Assembly (NCBI RefSeq): GCF_030503635.1
Contig: NZ_CP129965.1
Span: forward strand, 930,001-994,000
Direction: 5' to 3'
DNA length: 64,000 nt
Origin: Corynebacterium sp. P3-F1
GTDB lineage: Bacteria > Actinomycetota > Actinomycetes > Mycobacteriales > Mycobacteriaceae
Both the position numbers and the translations under genes were made by a program. Positions 18,314 to 26,527 of the stretch are shown here, one piece after another; the first letter of the stretch is position 1, and every line of letters starts with the position of its first letter. A model generated the notes under the pieces. That model was given only the letters and a program-made list of their open reading frames with translations, did not search any database and had not been told where the DNA came from.

Positions 18314-18928
18314 CTATCCCGCGAAATGCTCCTGAACGCTTGTGACGCGGCCATCTTCAAGCCTGTATCTTGCGGCGACAACACCGACGCTGCCATCCTC
18401 AACCTTCTCCTGCAGGGAAGGAATGCGCGCCATGATGTGCTCCGCGGTCACCTCCGCATGGACTTCCTCGATCCCGGCGCGGTCCGAACGCCCGGACTTC
18501 TTCGCAGCCAAGACACTCGGCGCGATCTTCTCCACGAACACGCGTGTCAGGTCCGCCGGCAGATCCCCGTCCTCGAAAGATGTCACCGCCGCCCCGATCG
18601 CGCCGCAGCTCTCGTGGCTCAACACCACGATCAGCGACACGCCCAGCGACTCCACCGCGTACTCCAGGGAACCGGTCACAGTCGCGTCGACACAGCCGCC
18701 GGCGGTGCGGATGACAAAGAGGTCGCCGAGGCCGGCATCGAAAAGCATCTCCACCGGCACCCGCGAATCCGAGCACGCCAGCACAGCGGCGAAGGGTTCC
18801 TGGCCGGAGCGGAGCTCGAGACGTCGATAAGCATTGGTGTTCGGGTGCTCAGGGGCATCGCTTGCGAACCTCGCGTTACCCGCGGCGAGACGCTCCCACG
18901 CATCCCGCGGAACCTTCCGGAAAGTCAT
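18314..18928 (-). CDS. Beta-class carbonic anhydrase
   Basis: Interconverts CO2 and bicarbonate. 204 residues from the ATG at 18928. Zinc ligands are in ACSDSRVPVE (Cys, with the Asp-Arg dyad) and LSHESCGAIGA (His and Cys), and VIRTAGG is the usual third signature. The open frame continues 83 codons upstream but that DNA encodes MutY. The start codon shares the sequence CATG with a possible mutY ATG on the other strand. Confidence 0.93.
   Translation of the reverse strand: MTFRKVPRDAWERLAAGNARFASDAPEHPNTNAYRRLELRSGQEPFAAVLACSDSRVPVEMLFDAGLGDLFVIRTAGGCVDATVTGSLEYAVESLGVSLIVVLSHESCGAIGAAVTSFEDGDLPADLTRVFVEKIAPSVLAAKKSGRSDRAGIEEVHAEVTAEHIMARIPSLQEKVEDGSVGVVAARYRLEDGRVTSVQEHFAG
18822..18832 (-). 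repeat. GCTTATCGACG motif copy
   Basis: Exact copy in the carbonic anhydrase gene, sense, frame reading Ala-Tyr-Arg-Arg. Confidence 0.85.
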
Positions 18929-18934
18929 GGCCAC

Positions 18935-18940
18935 TATTCT
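18935..18940 (+). promoter_or_regulatory. -10-like box that fixes the mutY start
   Basis: TATTCT ends 10 bases before the GTG at 18951, the spacing of a leaderless transcript. It supports GTG 18951 as the mutY start over the ATG at 18927, which would overlap the divergent gene's start codon. Confidence 0.4.
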
Positions 18941-18950
18941 TGCACGCATT

Positions 18951-19874
18951 GTGATTGATACCGCCACAGTGATCGCCTGGTACCGCGCCAACGCCCGCGA
19001 CCTTCCCTGGCGCCGCCCCGGAACCACCCCATGGGGCGTGCTCCTCTCCGAAGTGATGAGCCACCAAACCCCCGTCGCCCGCGTCGCCCCCATCTGGGAA
19101 GAATGGATCGCTCGCTGGCCCACTCCCGCCGACCTCGCCGCCGCCTCCACCGACGACGTCCTCCGCGCCTGGGGCACCCTCGGCTACCCGCGCCGCGCGC
19201 TACGCCTCAAAGAATGCGCACAAACGCTTGCCGATGACTGGTCCAACCACGTTCCCCCTTCCGTCCCCGCCCTACTCGCCCTCCCCGGCATCGGCGACTA
19301 CACCGCCCGTGCCGTCGCCGCCTTCGCGTACGGCCAAGCCGTACCCGTCGTGGACACCAATGTCCGGCGCGTTTACGCCCGCGCTGTCCTCGGCCGGCCC
19401 ATCGCTCGTCCACAGAAAGCGGAGCTCGAGTGGGTTGCCGAGCTGCTTCCCGGCGCTGCCGCTCCCGCCCCCGATGCCGCCGGTGCTGCTCCCGCCCCCC
19501 GCACTCCCGACCGCGCTACCGACGCCGCCATGTTCTCCGCCGGCCTCATGGAACTCGGCGCCCTTGTCTGCACCGCTACGAACCCGGCATGTTCCTCATG
19601 CCCCCTCCGCGATGATTGCGCCTGGCTCGCAGCCGGCTCTCCTGCCCCTACCGCCGAAGAGCTCGCCCGCCGCAAAGTCCAGAAATTCGCCGGCACCGAC
19701 CGCCAAGTGCGGGGCAAGATCATGAAAATCCTGCGCGAGGCATCCGAACCCGTCCCCCAATCCGAGATCGACCTGGTCTGGTCCGACGATGCCCAGCGCT
19801 CGCGCGCCCTCTATTCGCTCCTAGAAGACGGGCTGGCCACCCAAGACGCCAATGGGCGGTTCCGCCTTCCTTAG
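18951..19874 (+). CDS. mutY: A/G-specific adenine glycosylase MutY
   Basis: Removes adenine mispaired with 8-oxoguanine. About 307 residues. RDLPWRRPGTTPWGVLLSEVMSHQT holds the catalytic Glu; the helix-hairpin-helix LPGIGDYTARAVAAFAYGQ ends in VVDTNVRRV with the catalytic Asp; the 4Fe-4S ligands are C-X6-C-X2-C-X5-C in CTATNPACSSCPLRDDC. An Ala/Pro-rich loop (GAAAPAPDAAGAAPAPRTPD) is inserted just before the iron-sulfur domain. The C-terminal NUDIX-like 8-oxoG domain of longer MutY proteins is absent, as usual in this group. GTG 18951 chosen; ATG 18927 is the alternative. Confidence 0.93.
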   Translation: MIDTATVIAWYRANARDLPWRRPGTTPWGVLLSEVMSHQTPVARVAPIWEEWIARWPTPADLAAASTDDVLRAWGTLGYPRRALRLKECAQTLADDWSNHVPPSVPALLALPGIGDYTARAVAAFAYGQAVPVVDTNVRRVYARAVLGRPIARPQKAELEWVAELLPGAAAPAPDAAGAAPAPRTPDRATDAAMFSAGLMELGALVCTATNPACSSCPLRDDCAWLAAGSPAPTAEELARRKVQKFAGTDRQVRGKIMKILREASEPVPQSEIDLVWSDDAQRSRALYSLLEDGLATQDANGRFRLP

Positions 19875-19882
19875 CCTAGAGC

Positions 19883-20062
19883 GTGCAGGTCGACTGGGAC
19901 CCCTACTTCCAACGCCCCCGGTACGTCATACCACCGGGCAACTTCACCCACACGCCACCGCGCGAGTTGACCGTAACCGGCCCCATCTTCGTGGACATCG
20001 ACGCACCCGATTTGGACACGTTGATCCACGAATTCTTGCCGACCTTCTTCTTATCCCTGTAA
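19883..20062 (+). CDS. Possible 59-residue protein
   Basis: GTG-initiated frame of 59 residues starting MQVDWDPYFQRPRYVIPPG and ending LIHEFLPTFFLSL, eight bases after the mutY stop. Composition is protein-like with no rare residues, and the frame is intact, but there is no clear ribosome binding site and I do not recognise the family. Could be a real small protein or the remnant of a longer one. Confidence 0.35.
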   Translation: MQVDWDPYFQRPRYVIPPGNFTHTPPRELTVTGPIFVDIDAPDLDTLIHEFLPTFFLSL

Positions 20063-20173
20063 AGCAAGCCCATGTCGAATCATCTTACGGCGGGTGAGGC
20101 TGGGCGGCCCCGCCCTCATATTCTTCAACCTAAAACCTCTATACCGAACCAGTAGTCACCTACGATTCCTCGC

Positions 20174-20360
20174 ATGAACGTAATTTCACGGGCGACCCGT
20201 GCCACCGTCGCTCTTGCCTGCCCTCCCGCCCCTCACCCCCGGCCTCAAGACCGGAGGTAACCACTTGGTCGGCGTGTACTCGCATGTGCGCCCGTCGATG
20301 CGGTGGATGGTTAACCGCTTCAACGGGATTCCCAACCACTCGAACTGCGGCACGTTCTAA
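20174..20360 (+). pseudogene. Remnant of a secreted lipase gene
   Basis: An ATG at 20174 opens a signal-peptide-like start (MNVISRATRATVALA) that soon becomes a Pro-rich nonsense frame. From about 20247, in another frame, follows LKTGGNHLVGVYSHV then MVNRFNGIPNHSNC and a stop at 20358. The second piece resembles the last ~30 residues of corynebacterial secretory lipases (…DRFAG-P…NC). The two ends without the ~400-codon middle point to a large internal deletion. An intact lipase of this family lies at 55080-56387. Confidence 0.5.
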
Positions 20361-20466
20361 CCCGTTCAAGGGAACAGGGTGAGCCAGCCCCCGACCACCC
20401 AGTGGTTGCACCGCCGCCCCCAGCGAGTAGACCCGCCGTCTCCAAGTCCGGCGAGGAGGTCGGTGG

Positions 20467-20634
20467 ATGAAAGGAGATTCCGCCGCCCAACGCAGAACGC
20501 TCCCCGCTACCGAGCGATCACGAGAGATCGTCTCCAGCTGGCGGGAAGCGCTTTTCTTGCTGGTTGTTCTGGCTACGGGCGGCGCAGCGTTCTTGGCATT
20601 CGCTGGGTGCGCTGCGCGCGGTACCTTTCCCTGA
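20467..20634 (+). CDS. Possible small single-helix membrane protein
   Basis: 55-residue frame starting ATG at 20467 with a perfect AGGAGG at 20454-20459, seven bases upstream. The first ~28 residues are polar (MKGDSAAQRRTLPATERSRE), followed by one hydrophobic helix (ALFLLVVLATGGAAFLAFAG) and a short end. The stop is four bases from the convergent end of clpC. The strong RBS and clean polar-then-hydrophobic plan argue that it is made; function unknown. Confidence 0.45.
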   Translation: MKGDSAAQRRTLPATERSREIVSSWREALFLLVVLATGGAAFLAFAGCAARGTFP

Positions 20635-20637
20635 GCC

Positions 20638-23589
20638 CTACGCCTTCTCGCCGTCGTCGCCGTCGGAGAGGTCGTCGGGTTTCGGGCCGTTGTCGTGACC
20701 CGCGCCGGTGCCGAATTCACCGGTACCGGACTCACCGGTGCCGGATTCAGCGTCGCCACCATCACGAGGCGGCTCGAGCGTATCGGTTCCCGTCCCGGTG
20801 CCACCGTCCTCGCCACCGCCATAGGTGGAGTCGAGGCCAGGCTGCGAGTCGGTGGATTCACCGTCAGCGGCCGAGTCGTCGGAGTTCGGGCCATCAGCGT
20901 CAGGCCCTTCGCTGTCATTCGGGTCCGGCGGGGTGGTCGCGCGGATCTGCACGTCCTCCTGGCCGTCTTCCGGAACGATGTCGCGGACCTCGTCCTCGTC
21001 AAGGTCGCCGAAGGTGTCCTCGGGCAGCGGCTTCGGCTTCGGGGAGAACGTGAACTCGGCCGATTCGTAGTCGCGCGGGCTATCGGTCTTGCCGTCCCAG
21101 TTCTTCACATCGACCTCGATGATCTCGCCTGCACCGATCTCACCGAAGAGGATCTTCTCGGACAGCACGTCCTCGATCTCGCGCTGCAGGGTACGGCGCA
21201 ACGGGCGGGCGCCGAGAACTGGGTCGAAGCCGCGGGCGGCGAGGAGGTTCTTGGCGGCGTCGGAAAGCTCGATGCCCATGTCCTGAGCGGCGAGGTTCTT
21301 CTCCAGACGAGATGCCAGGAGCTCGACCATCTCCACGATCTGCTCCTGAGTGAGCTGGTGGAAGACGACGATCTCGTCGATACGGTTGAGGAACTCGGGG
21401 CGGAAGTGCTTCTTCAGCTCGTCGTGGACCTTGTTCTTCATGCGCTCGTACTGGGCGTCCGCATCCGTGGCGCTGTCACCGGTGAAGCCGAGACCGACAG
21501 CCTTCGAGATATCGGAGGTACCCAAGTTCGAGGTGAAGATGAGAACGGTGTTCTTGAAATCGACGTTGCGACCCTGGCCGTCGGTAAGCCGGCCCTCTTC
21601 GAGCACCTGCAAGAGGGTGTTGTAGATCTCCTTGTGGGCTTTCTCGATCTCGTCGAAAAGCACGACGCTAAACGGCTTGCGGCGCACCTTCTCGGTGAGC
21701 TGCCCGCCCTCCTCGTAGCCGACGTATCCCGGAGGCGCACCGAACAGCCGGGAGGCAGTGAAGCGGTCGTGGAACTCGCCCATATCGACCTGGATCAGCG
21801 CGTCCTCCTCGCCGAAAAGGAACTCCGCCAACGCCTTCGACAGCTCGGTCTTACCCACACCGGACGGGCCGGCGAAGATGAACGAACCAGACGGGCGGCG
21901 CGGATCCTTCAAACCGGCGCGGGTGCGGCGGATCGCACGGGAAACAGCCTTGACGGCGTCATCCTGGCCAATGATGCGCTTGTGCAGCTCTTCTTCCATG
22001 TTGAGCAGGCGCGACGATTCGGACTCGGTGAGCTTGAACACCGGGATGCCGGTCCAGTTGGCCAGCACGTCGGCGATCTGCTCCTCGCCGACCTCGGCGA
22101 TGTCCTCGAGCTCGCCGGAGCGCCACTGCTTCTCTTTCTCGGCGCGCTCCTCACCCAGCTTGCGCTCGGTGTCGCGCAGGCCGGCGGCCTTCTCGAAGTC
22201 CTGGGCGTCGATCGCCGCTTCTTTCTCCTTGCGCACGTCGGCGATGCGGTCGTCGACGTCCCGCAGACCCTTCGGGGCGGTCATGCGCTTGATACGCATG
22301 CGGGCACCGGCCTCGTCGAGCAGGTCGACGGCCTTGTCCGGCAGGAAGCGGTCGTTGATGTAGCGGTCCGACAGGTTAGCGGCAGCCGCGAGCGCGTCGT
22401 CGGTGTAGGACACGCGGTGGTGCGCCTCGTAACGGTCGCGCAGACCCTTGAGAATCTGGATCGTGTCCTCGATGCTCGGCTCGTCCACCTGCACCGGCTG
22501 GAAGCGGCGCTCGAGGGCGGCGTCCTTCTCGATGTGCTTGCGGTACTCGTCGAGCGTGGTGGCACCGATGGTCTGGAGCTCACCGCGGGCGAGCTTCGGC
22601 TTCAGCAGGGAGGCCGCGTCGATTGCGCCCTCTGCAGCTCCGGCGCCGACGAGCGTGTGGATCTCGTCGATGAACAGGATGATGTCGCCGCGCTGGTTGA
22701 TCTCCTTGAGGACCTTCTTCAGGCGCTCCTCGAAGTCACCGCGGTAACGGGAACCAGCCACCAGGGATCCCAAGTCGAGAGAGTAGACCTGCTTGTCCTT
22801 CAAGGTCTCCGGAACTTTGCCGTTGGCAATGTCCAGAGCCAAGCCCTCGACCACAGCAGTCTTACCCACACCCGGCTCACCAATGAGCACCGGGTTGTTC
22901 TTGGTGCGGCGGGACAGCACCTGCATGATGCGCTCGATCTCCTTGTCGCGTCCCACGACCGGGTCGAGCTTGCCCTCCTTCGCAGCTGCGGTGAGATTGC
23001 GGCCGAACTGGTCGAGCACCAGCGAATTGGAGCGCTCGCCGCCGCCACCCCGCGGGCCGCCCATACCGCCCTGGCTGGAGCCGGCGCCAGCAAGGCTCGG
23101 GCCGTTGCGGCCCTGGCCTTCGGCGACCTCGGGGTTCTGGCCGTCTCCACCCTCGTAACCGGAGAGCAGCTGGATGACCTGCTGCCGCACGCGTGGCAGG
23201 TCGGCACCGAGCTTGATCAGCACCTGAGCAGCCACGCCCTCACCCTCGCGGATCAGACCGAGCAGCAAGAACTCGGTGCCGATGTACTTGTGGCCCATCT
23301 GCAGGCCCTCGCGTAGAGCGAGCTCCAGCACCTTCTTCGCACGCGGCGTGAACGGCACGTGGCCGGTGTGCGGCTGCGAACCGCGGCCGATAATGTCGAT
23401 GACCTCGCGGCGCACATCCTCGAGGTTGATCCCCATCGACTCGAGCGCCTTAGCCGCAACGCCCTCGCCCTCCTGAATCAACCCGAGCAGAATGTGCTCG
23501 GTGCCGATGTAATTGTGGTTCAGGTCGCGCGCTTCCTGCTGGGCCAGCACGATCACGCGACGTGCACGGTCGGTAAACCGCTCGAACAT
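20638..23589 (-). CDS. clpC: ClpC ATPase (AAA+ unfoldase)
   Basis: Hsp100 unfoldase feeding substrates to ClpP. 983 residues from the ATG at 23589 ([20 protein letters not shown], the standard start). Order: double Clp-N repeats (to ~145), a Gly-rich linker ([15 protein letters not shown]), AAA-1 with Walker [10 protein letters not shown], the UVR-type middle domain, AAA-2 with GPSGVGKTE, and the LGF-type loop for ClpP. From about residue 845 a ~140-residue Asp/Gly/Thr/Ser-rich tail follows ([16 protein letters not shown]), far longer than in other ClpC (~850-925 total). Upstream a ClgR-like operator is visible. Confidence 0.96.
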   Translation of the reverse strand: MFERFTDRARRVIVLAQQEARDLNHNYIGTEHILLGLIQEGEGVAAKALESMGINLEDVRREVIDIIGRGSQPHTGHVPFTPRAKKVLELALREGLQMGHKYIGTEFLLLGLIREGEGVAAQVLIKLGADLPRVRQQVIQLLSGYEGGDGQNPEVAEGQGRNGPSLAGAGSSQGGMGGPRGGGGERSNSLVLDQFGRNLTAAAKEGKLDPVVGRDKEIERIMQVLSRRTKNNPVLIGEPGVGKTAVVEGLALDIANGKVPETLKDKQVYSLDLGSLVAGSRYRGDFEERLKKVLKEINQRGDIILFIDEIHTLVGAGAAEGAIDAASLLKPKLARGELQTIGATTLDEYRKHIEKDAALERRFQPVQVDEPSIEDTIQILKGLRDRYEAHHRVSYTDDALAAAANLSDRYINDRFLPDKAVDLLDEAGARMRIKRMTAPKGLRDVDDRIADVRKEKEAAIDAQDFEKAAGLRDTERKLGEERAEKEKQWRSGELEDIAEVGEEQIADVLANWTGIPVFKLTESESSRLLNMEEELHKRIIGQDDAVKAVSRAIRRTRAGLKDPRRPSGSFIFAGPSGVGKTELSKALAEFLFGEEDALIQVDMGEFHDRFTASRLFGAPPGYVGYEEGGQLTEKVRRKPFSVVLFDEIEKAHKEIYNTLLQVLEEGRLTDGQGRNVDFKNTVLIFTSNLGTSDISKAVGLGFTGDSATDADAQYERMKNKVHDELKKHFRPEFLNRIDEIVVFHQLTQEQIVEMVELLASRLEKNLAAQDMGIELSDAAKNLLAARGFDPVLGARPLRRTLQREIEDVLSEKILFGEIGAGEIIEVDVKNWDGKTDSPRDYESAEFTFSPKPKPLPEDTFGDLDEDEVRDIVPEDGQEDVQIRATTPPDPNDSEGPDADGPNSDDSAADGESTDSQPGLDSTYGGGEDGGTGTGTDTLEPPRDGGDAESGTGESGTGEFGTGAGHDNGPKPDDLSDGDDGEKA

Positions 23590-23644
23590 GTGGCAACCCC
23601 TTTTTTCGCTGTTCGTTAGAGCTAATGTGGTTTTAAGTTCCACC

Positions 23645-23654
23645 CACCATAACG
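23645..23654 (-). promoter_or_regulatory. Possible clpC promoter -10 region
   Basis: On the minus strand GTTATGGTG, about 57 bases before the clpC ATG, offers a weak TATGGT -10. The operator at 23729 is roughly 80 bases further upstream, an activator-like distance. Confidence 0.3.
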
Positions 23655-23728
23655 CGCAGGTACACGACACAATCCCGCCTCGAAAGAGCAAACCAGCAAA
23701 TTACCGCAAAACAGCAGTTCCTGGGGCT

Positions 23729-23745
23729 GTTCGCTGGTAGCGAAC
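23729..23745. promoter_or_regulatory. ClgR-like operator
   Basis: Perfect palindrome GTTCGCT-GGT-AGCGAAC. It agrees with the CGC-N5-GCG core of the ClgR box known upstream of corynebacterial clpC and clpP1P2 genes, with one core position differing from the consensus as I recall it. ClgR activates Clp genes under proteolytic stress. The assignment rests on motif and position; the argF-like gene on the other side could also be affected. Confidence 0.65.
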
Positions 23746-23757
23746 GGGGGGTTGGGA

Positions 23758-23768
23758 CGTCGATAAGC
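23758..23768 (-). repeat. GCTTATCGACG motif copy (intergenic)
   Basis: Exact copy 22 bases before the ornithine carbamoyltransferase start, between the ClgR-like palindrome and its ribosome binding site. Confidence 0.85.
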
Positions 23769-23790
23769 GATAAAGAGAGGAGCACCCGCC

Positions 23791-24780
23791 ATGCCAATCA
23801 GCCTGTCCGGCCGTAATTTCTTGAAACTGCTCGATTTCACCCCCGAAGAAATCCGGTACCTCATCGACCTGTCGCGGCAGTTCAAGAACCTTAAGCTCGC
23901 CGGCACGCCGCACCGCCATCTAGAAGGTAAGAACATCGTGCTGCTCTTCGAGAAGACCTCGACGCGCACCCGTTGCTCCTTCGAAGTCGCCGGCTACGAC
24001 CTCGGCATGGGCGTCACCTACCTCGAACCCGGCTCGTCGCAAATGGGCAAGAAGGAATCCATCGCCGACACCGCCCGCGTGCTAGGCCGCATGTTCGACG
24101 GCATCGAATACCGCGGCTACGGCCAGGACATCGTCGAAGAGCTCGCCGCCAACGCCGGCGTCCCCGTCTGGAACGGCCTGACCAACGAATTCCACCCCAC
24201 CCAAATGATCGCCGACATGCTCACCATCGAGGAGAACTTCCCGCAAGGGCTACGCGGCCTCAAACTCGTTTTCATGGGGGACGCGCGCAACAACGTCGCC
24301 AATTCGCTCATGGTCGCCTGCGCCAAGCTCGGCATCCACTTCGTCGCCTGCGGGCCGAAAGAGCTCATGCCAAAGCAATCGCTTATCGACGCCTGCACCT
24401 CCCTCCCCTCCTCCGCCCCCATCACCCTGACCGAAGATGTCGACGAAGCCGTCGCCGGCGCCCACGTCGTCTACACCGACATTTGGGTCTCCATGGGCGA
24501 GCCAGACGACATCTGGGCAGAACGCATCCAGCTTCTGGAGCCCTACCGCGTCACCTCCTCCGTCATGGCCAAAGCCGCCCCCGACGCCATCTTCATGCAC
24601 TGCCTGCCTTCCTACCACGACACCAAAACCGAGATCGGCGCCGAGATCGCCGACAAATTCGGCATCACCGAAATGGAAGTCACCGACGAGGTCTTCGAAT
24701 CCGCCCAGTCCAAGGTCTTCGACGAAGCCGAGAACCGCATGCACTCCATCAAGGCCATCATGTACGCGACGCTCTCCTAG
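23791..24780 (+). CDS. arcB: Ornithine carbamoyltransferase, catabolic (ArcB) type
   Basis: Interconverts ornithine plus carbamoyl phosphate with citrulline. 329 residues with STRTR at 57-61 (carbamoyl phosphate), HPTQ in NEFHPTQMIAD, DARNNVANSLM, and MHCLPSYHD with the catalytic Cys. Phrases such as MGKKESIADTARVLGRMFDGIEYRG and VVYTDIWVSMGEPDD are typical of long ArcB-type enzymes rather than biosynthetic corynebacterial ArgF (~320, in the arg operon). No arcA, arcC or arcD is next to it, so its direction of use is open. GAGAGGAG precedes the ATG. Confidence 0.9.
   Translation: MPISLSGRNFLKLLDFTPEEIRYLIDLSRQFKNLKLAGTPHRHLEGKNIVLLFEKTSTRTRCSFEVAGYDLGMGVTYLEPGSSQMGKKESIADTARVLGRMFDGIEYRGYGQDIVEELAANAGVPVWNGLTNEFHPTQMIADMLTIEENFPQGLRGLKLVFMGDARNNVANSLMVACAKLGIHFVACGPKELMPKQSLIDACTSLPSSAPITLTEDVDEAVAGAHVVYTDIWVSMGEPDDIWAERIQLLEPYRVTSSVMAKAAPDAIFMHCLPSYHDTKTEIGAEIADKFGITEMEVTDEVFESAQSKVFDEAENRMHSIKAIMYATLS
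24381..24391 (+). repeat. GCTTATCGACG motif copy
   Basis: Exact copy in the ornithine carbamoyltransferase gene, sense; Leu-Ile-Asp-Ala. Confidence 0.85.
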
Positions 24781-25129
24781 CCTCCGCCCGGCTCACGCCC
24801 CGGGTTCTCACCTCGCTTCCGCCCGGCGCGTCCCCTGGGCCCTCACCTAGCCACCGAGCTTCCTGGTCTCACGACTTCCCAGCCCCCTGACTTTCGAGTC
24901 TGCTGGCCTCGCTAGTCGCCAGTCGGCGCACGCTCGCAGGCGGGCATGCCGAAACCGGCAAACACCCCAGCCCCTTGCTCACTCGGGTCTGCGCCGCAAA
25001 ACGACATGCCGAAACCGGCCATCTCGCCCTCTTTGAGTGAGATCGCCTGGATCGCAGCTGGCGGTTGGTGCCGGCCGGTGGTTGTTAGTTACGAGATTCG
25101 GTTGGACGAAGGGTTCCGCCGGGCGGTTG
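24781..25129. other. 349-base gap with a 15-base direct repeat and a possible 36-residue peptide
   Basis: CATGCCGAAACCGGC occurs at 24945-24959 and again exactly 60 bases later at 25005-25019. On the minus strand these repeats lie in an open frame 24912-25022 (start MAGFGMSFCGADPSEQ, containing AGFGM twice), preceded by AGAGGG. The remainder (24781-24911) shows C-rich filler without a clear terminator. The peptide is unproven. Confidence 0.4.
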
Positions 25130-26245
25130 TCACTTGTTGAAGAGCAGCTTCATCGCCCCGAAGGGATGTCGTTCGTTCTGGGCCGGTCTGCCTCTAGGGG
25201 ATATCCAGATCGGCGAGCCGTTTCGGTTTTCTATTCGGCCGCGGTGCTGGTGGTTGGGGTCGTCGTCGTTAGTTCTGTTGTGGTACCTGCAGAGAATGGC
25301 CAGGTTGTCCATGTTCGTCGGCCCGCCTCGAGCCCACGCCTTGATGTGGTGGACCTCGCAGTTGTCGGCGGCGTGCCGGCAGTCCGGAACCGGGCACGTG
25401 GTCAGCGTCGCGCGGGCGAGATCGCGTTGTTTGGTGTTGGCGAAGCGTTGGGCATCGTAAAGATTCACCGCACCAGCCTGAGGGTGGAACAGGGCCGCTT
25501 CGAGTTGCTCGCCGTGGTAATTTGCCAGGTACTCGGCACCCGTCATCGTGGTCCCGTCCGACAAGCCAAGAACGGTCTCGTCCCCGTCACCGGCAAGGAT
25601 GCGAATGTAGTCCGGTAGCGGGATCAGGATCAACGGGCGCGGCACAGCTTGGGGGATGCCCTTTCCCGCTAAGACGCCGACGTCGCTAGCCGAGCCGCCG
25701 TTTCCTCGTAGCAACTCCCGGAACGCCTCGTACATCTGCGGGCCCTCCGGCCTGCTCGGGTCGATCTTCTGGCGTAGGGAATGCTCGAGAGCGGCGATGA
25801 GGTGTTCTTCGCCAAGCACAGAGAAGGGTCGTTTGCCTTTCTTCGACCCTCCGAAGCGCACCGTCGGCTCAGGTGCCGGGCGATCATCTTCCGGGACGAT
25901 GTCTTTTGCCTTGCGTTGCAGGGTGGCGTAGTCGCCCCGGGCAGAGAGCAGAGCAAGGCGCAGCTTCCACTTCGCCCTTTCGTTCGTGACAACCTTCACG
26001 CACTTTTCGACGAAAGCAAGCTGGTCCATCGCCTTCCCCGTCTCACGAGCGACGCGAACCGCATTCGCTTGCTGACGAGTGAACCGCGTTTTTCCGTAAT
26101 AGACCTTGTGCAGCTTTTGCCACTCGTCGACAGTGGCAGGCTTCACACCGACGCCTAGGGCAGCCTGGCGGTCGAAACCAGCCAAAACGTCCATGGGGCT
26201 CCCCAAGGACTCGAGCAACGTGTCGAACAATGTCATGCCCAACAC
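25130..26245 (-). CDS. HNH endonuclease-domain protein (DUF222/13E12 type)
   Basis: 371 residues from GTG 26245 (ATG 26236 is equally possible). The N-terminal two thirds are helical and Arg/Lys/Ala-rich, as in the DUF222/13E12-repeat proteins of actinobacteria. The C-terminal HNH domain is complete: CPVPDCRHAADNCEVHHIKAW with the first His pair, then MDNLAILCRYHNR. These proteins are multicopy and mobile-looking in actinobacteria; true function is unsettled. It stands alone between arcB and the PTS operon, next to the DnaA-box repeat, and could have arrived by transfer. Confidence 0.85.
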   Translation of the reverse strand: MLGMTLFDTLLESLGSPMDVLAGFDRQAALGVGVKPATVDEWQKLHKVYYGKTRFTRQQANAVRVARETGKAMDQLAFVEKCVKVVTNERAKWKLRLALLSARGDYATLQRKAKDIVPEDDRPAPEPTVRFGGSKKGKRPFSVLGEEHLIAALEHSLRQKIDPSRPEGPQMYEAFRELLRGNGGSASDVGVLAGKGIPQAVPRPLILIPLPDYIRILAGDGDETVLGLSDGTTMTGAEYLANYHGEQLEAALFHPQAGAVNLYDAQRFANTKQRDLARATLTTCPVPDCRHAADNCEVHHIKAWARGGPTNMDNLAILCRYHNRTNDDDPNHQHRGRIENRNGSPIWISPRGRPAQNERHPFGAMKLLFNK

Positions 26246-26287
26246 GCTAAGGCGAGAAAACTGATCGCGGAAGCGCGCCCCGAAAAT

Positions 26288-26339
26288 CCTGTGGATAAGT
26301 GCGCTGACGCGTCACATACGTAGGCGTCTTATCCACAGG
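26288..26339. repeat. Inverted repeat of two perfect DnaA boxes
   Basis: CCTGTGGATAAG at 26288-26299 and its exact complement CTTATCCACAGG at 26328-26339, separated by 28 bases. Each arm contains TTATCCACA, the perfect DnaA-box consensus, in opposite orientation (26290-26298 minus, 26329-26337 plus). It lies 43 bases upstream of the HNH gene. dnaA and dnaN are not nearby, so it is not the origin; it could titrate DnaA, regulate the HNH gene, or simply be a hairpin. Confidence 0.7.
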
Positions 26340-26361
26340 CTCCCGCGGGAAAGGAACACGA

Positions 26362-26395
26362 AACCGCCCCCTGACCTGAGGAAAAGGGGGCGGTT
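26362..26395 (-). terminator. Hairpin downstream of ptsI
   Basis: AACCGCCCCC and GGGGGCGGTT are perfectly complementary with a 14-base loop; on the minus strand a short T-containing stretch (TTTCGTGTT) follows. It stands about 130 bases after the ptsI stop and fits the end of the PTS operon. Confidence 0.6.
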
Positions 26396-26527
26396 CCATC
26401 GACGCCGAAAAATCCTGGCGCGGGGCGCGGGCCGCTGGTGGGTCAGAGCGGTACGGGACCGAACTGCCGGCCCGGCCGAGCAACAAGCGCGTAGGCGGGG
26501 GCGGGGGCAGCCCGGGCGGCGGGCGCG

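Larger units (their letters stand above)
19875..20637. other. 763-base region between mutY and clpC with only small or broken genes
   Basis: Holds the 59-residue frame, the lipase remnant and the 55-residue membrane-protein candidate listed separately. The rest (about 20063-20173 and 20361-20466) is moderately GC-rich with no further frame or hairpin I can support. It looks like a site of gene loss. Confidence 0.6.

Noticed and set aside
20695..23316. 873-codon plus-strand frame opposite clpC
   Set aside because: Shadow of clpC on the opposite strand; no motif, extreme Leu/Val/Asp bias.
26288..26339. Origin of replication
   Set aside because: Only two DnaA boxes and no AT-rich unwinding region, dnaA, dnaN, parAB or gidB nearby.
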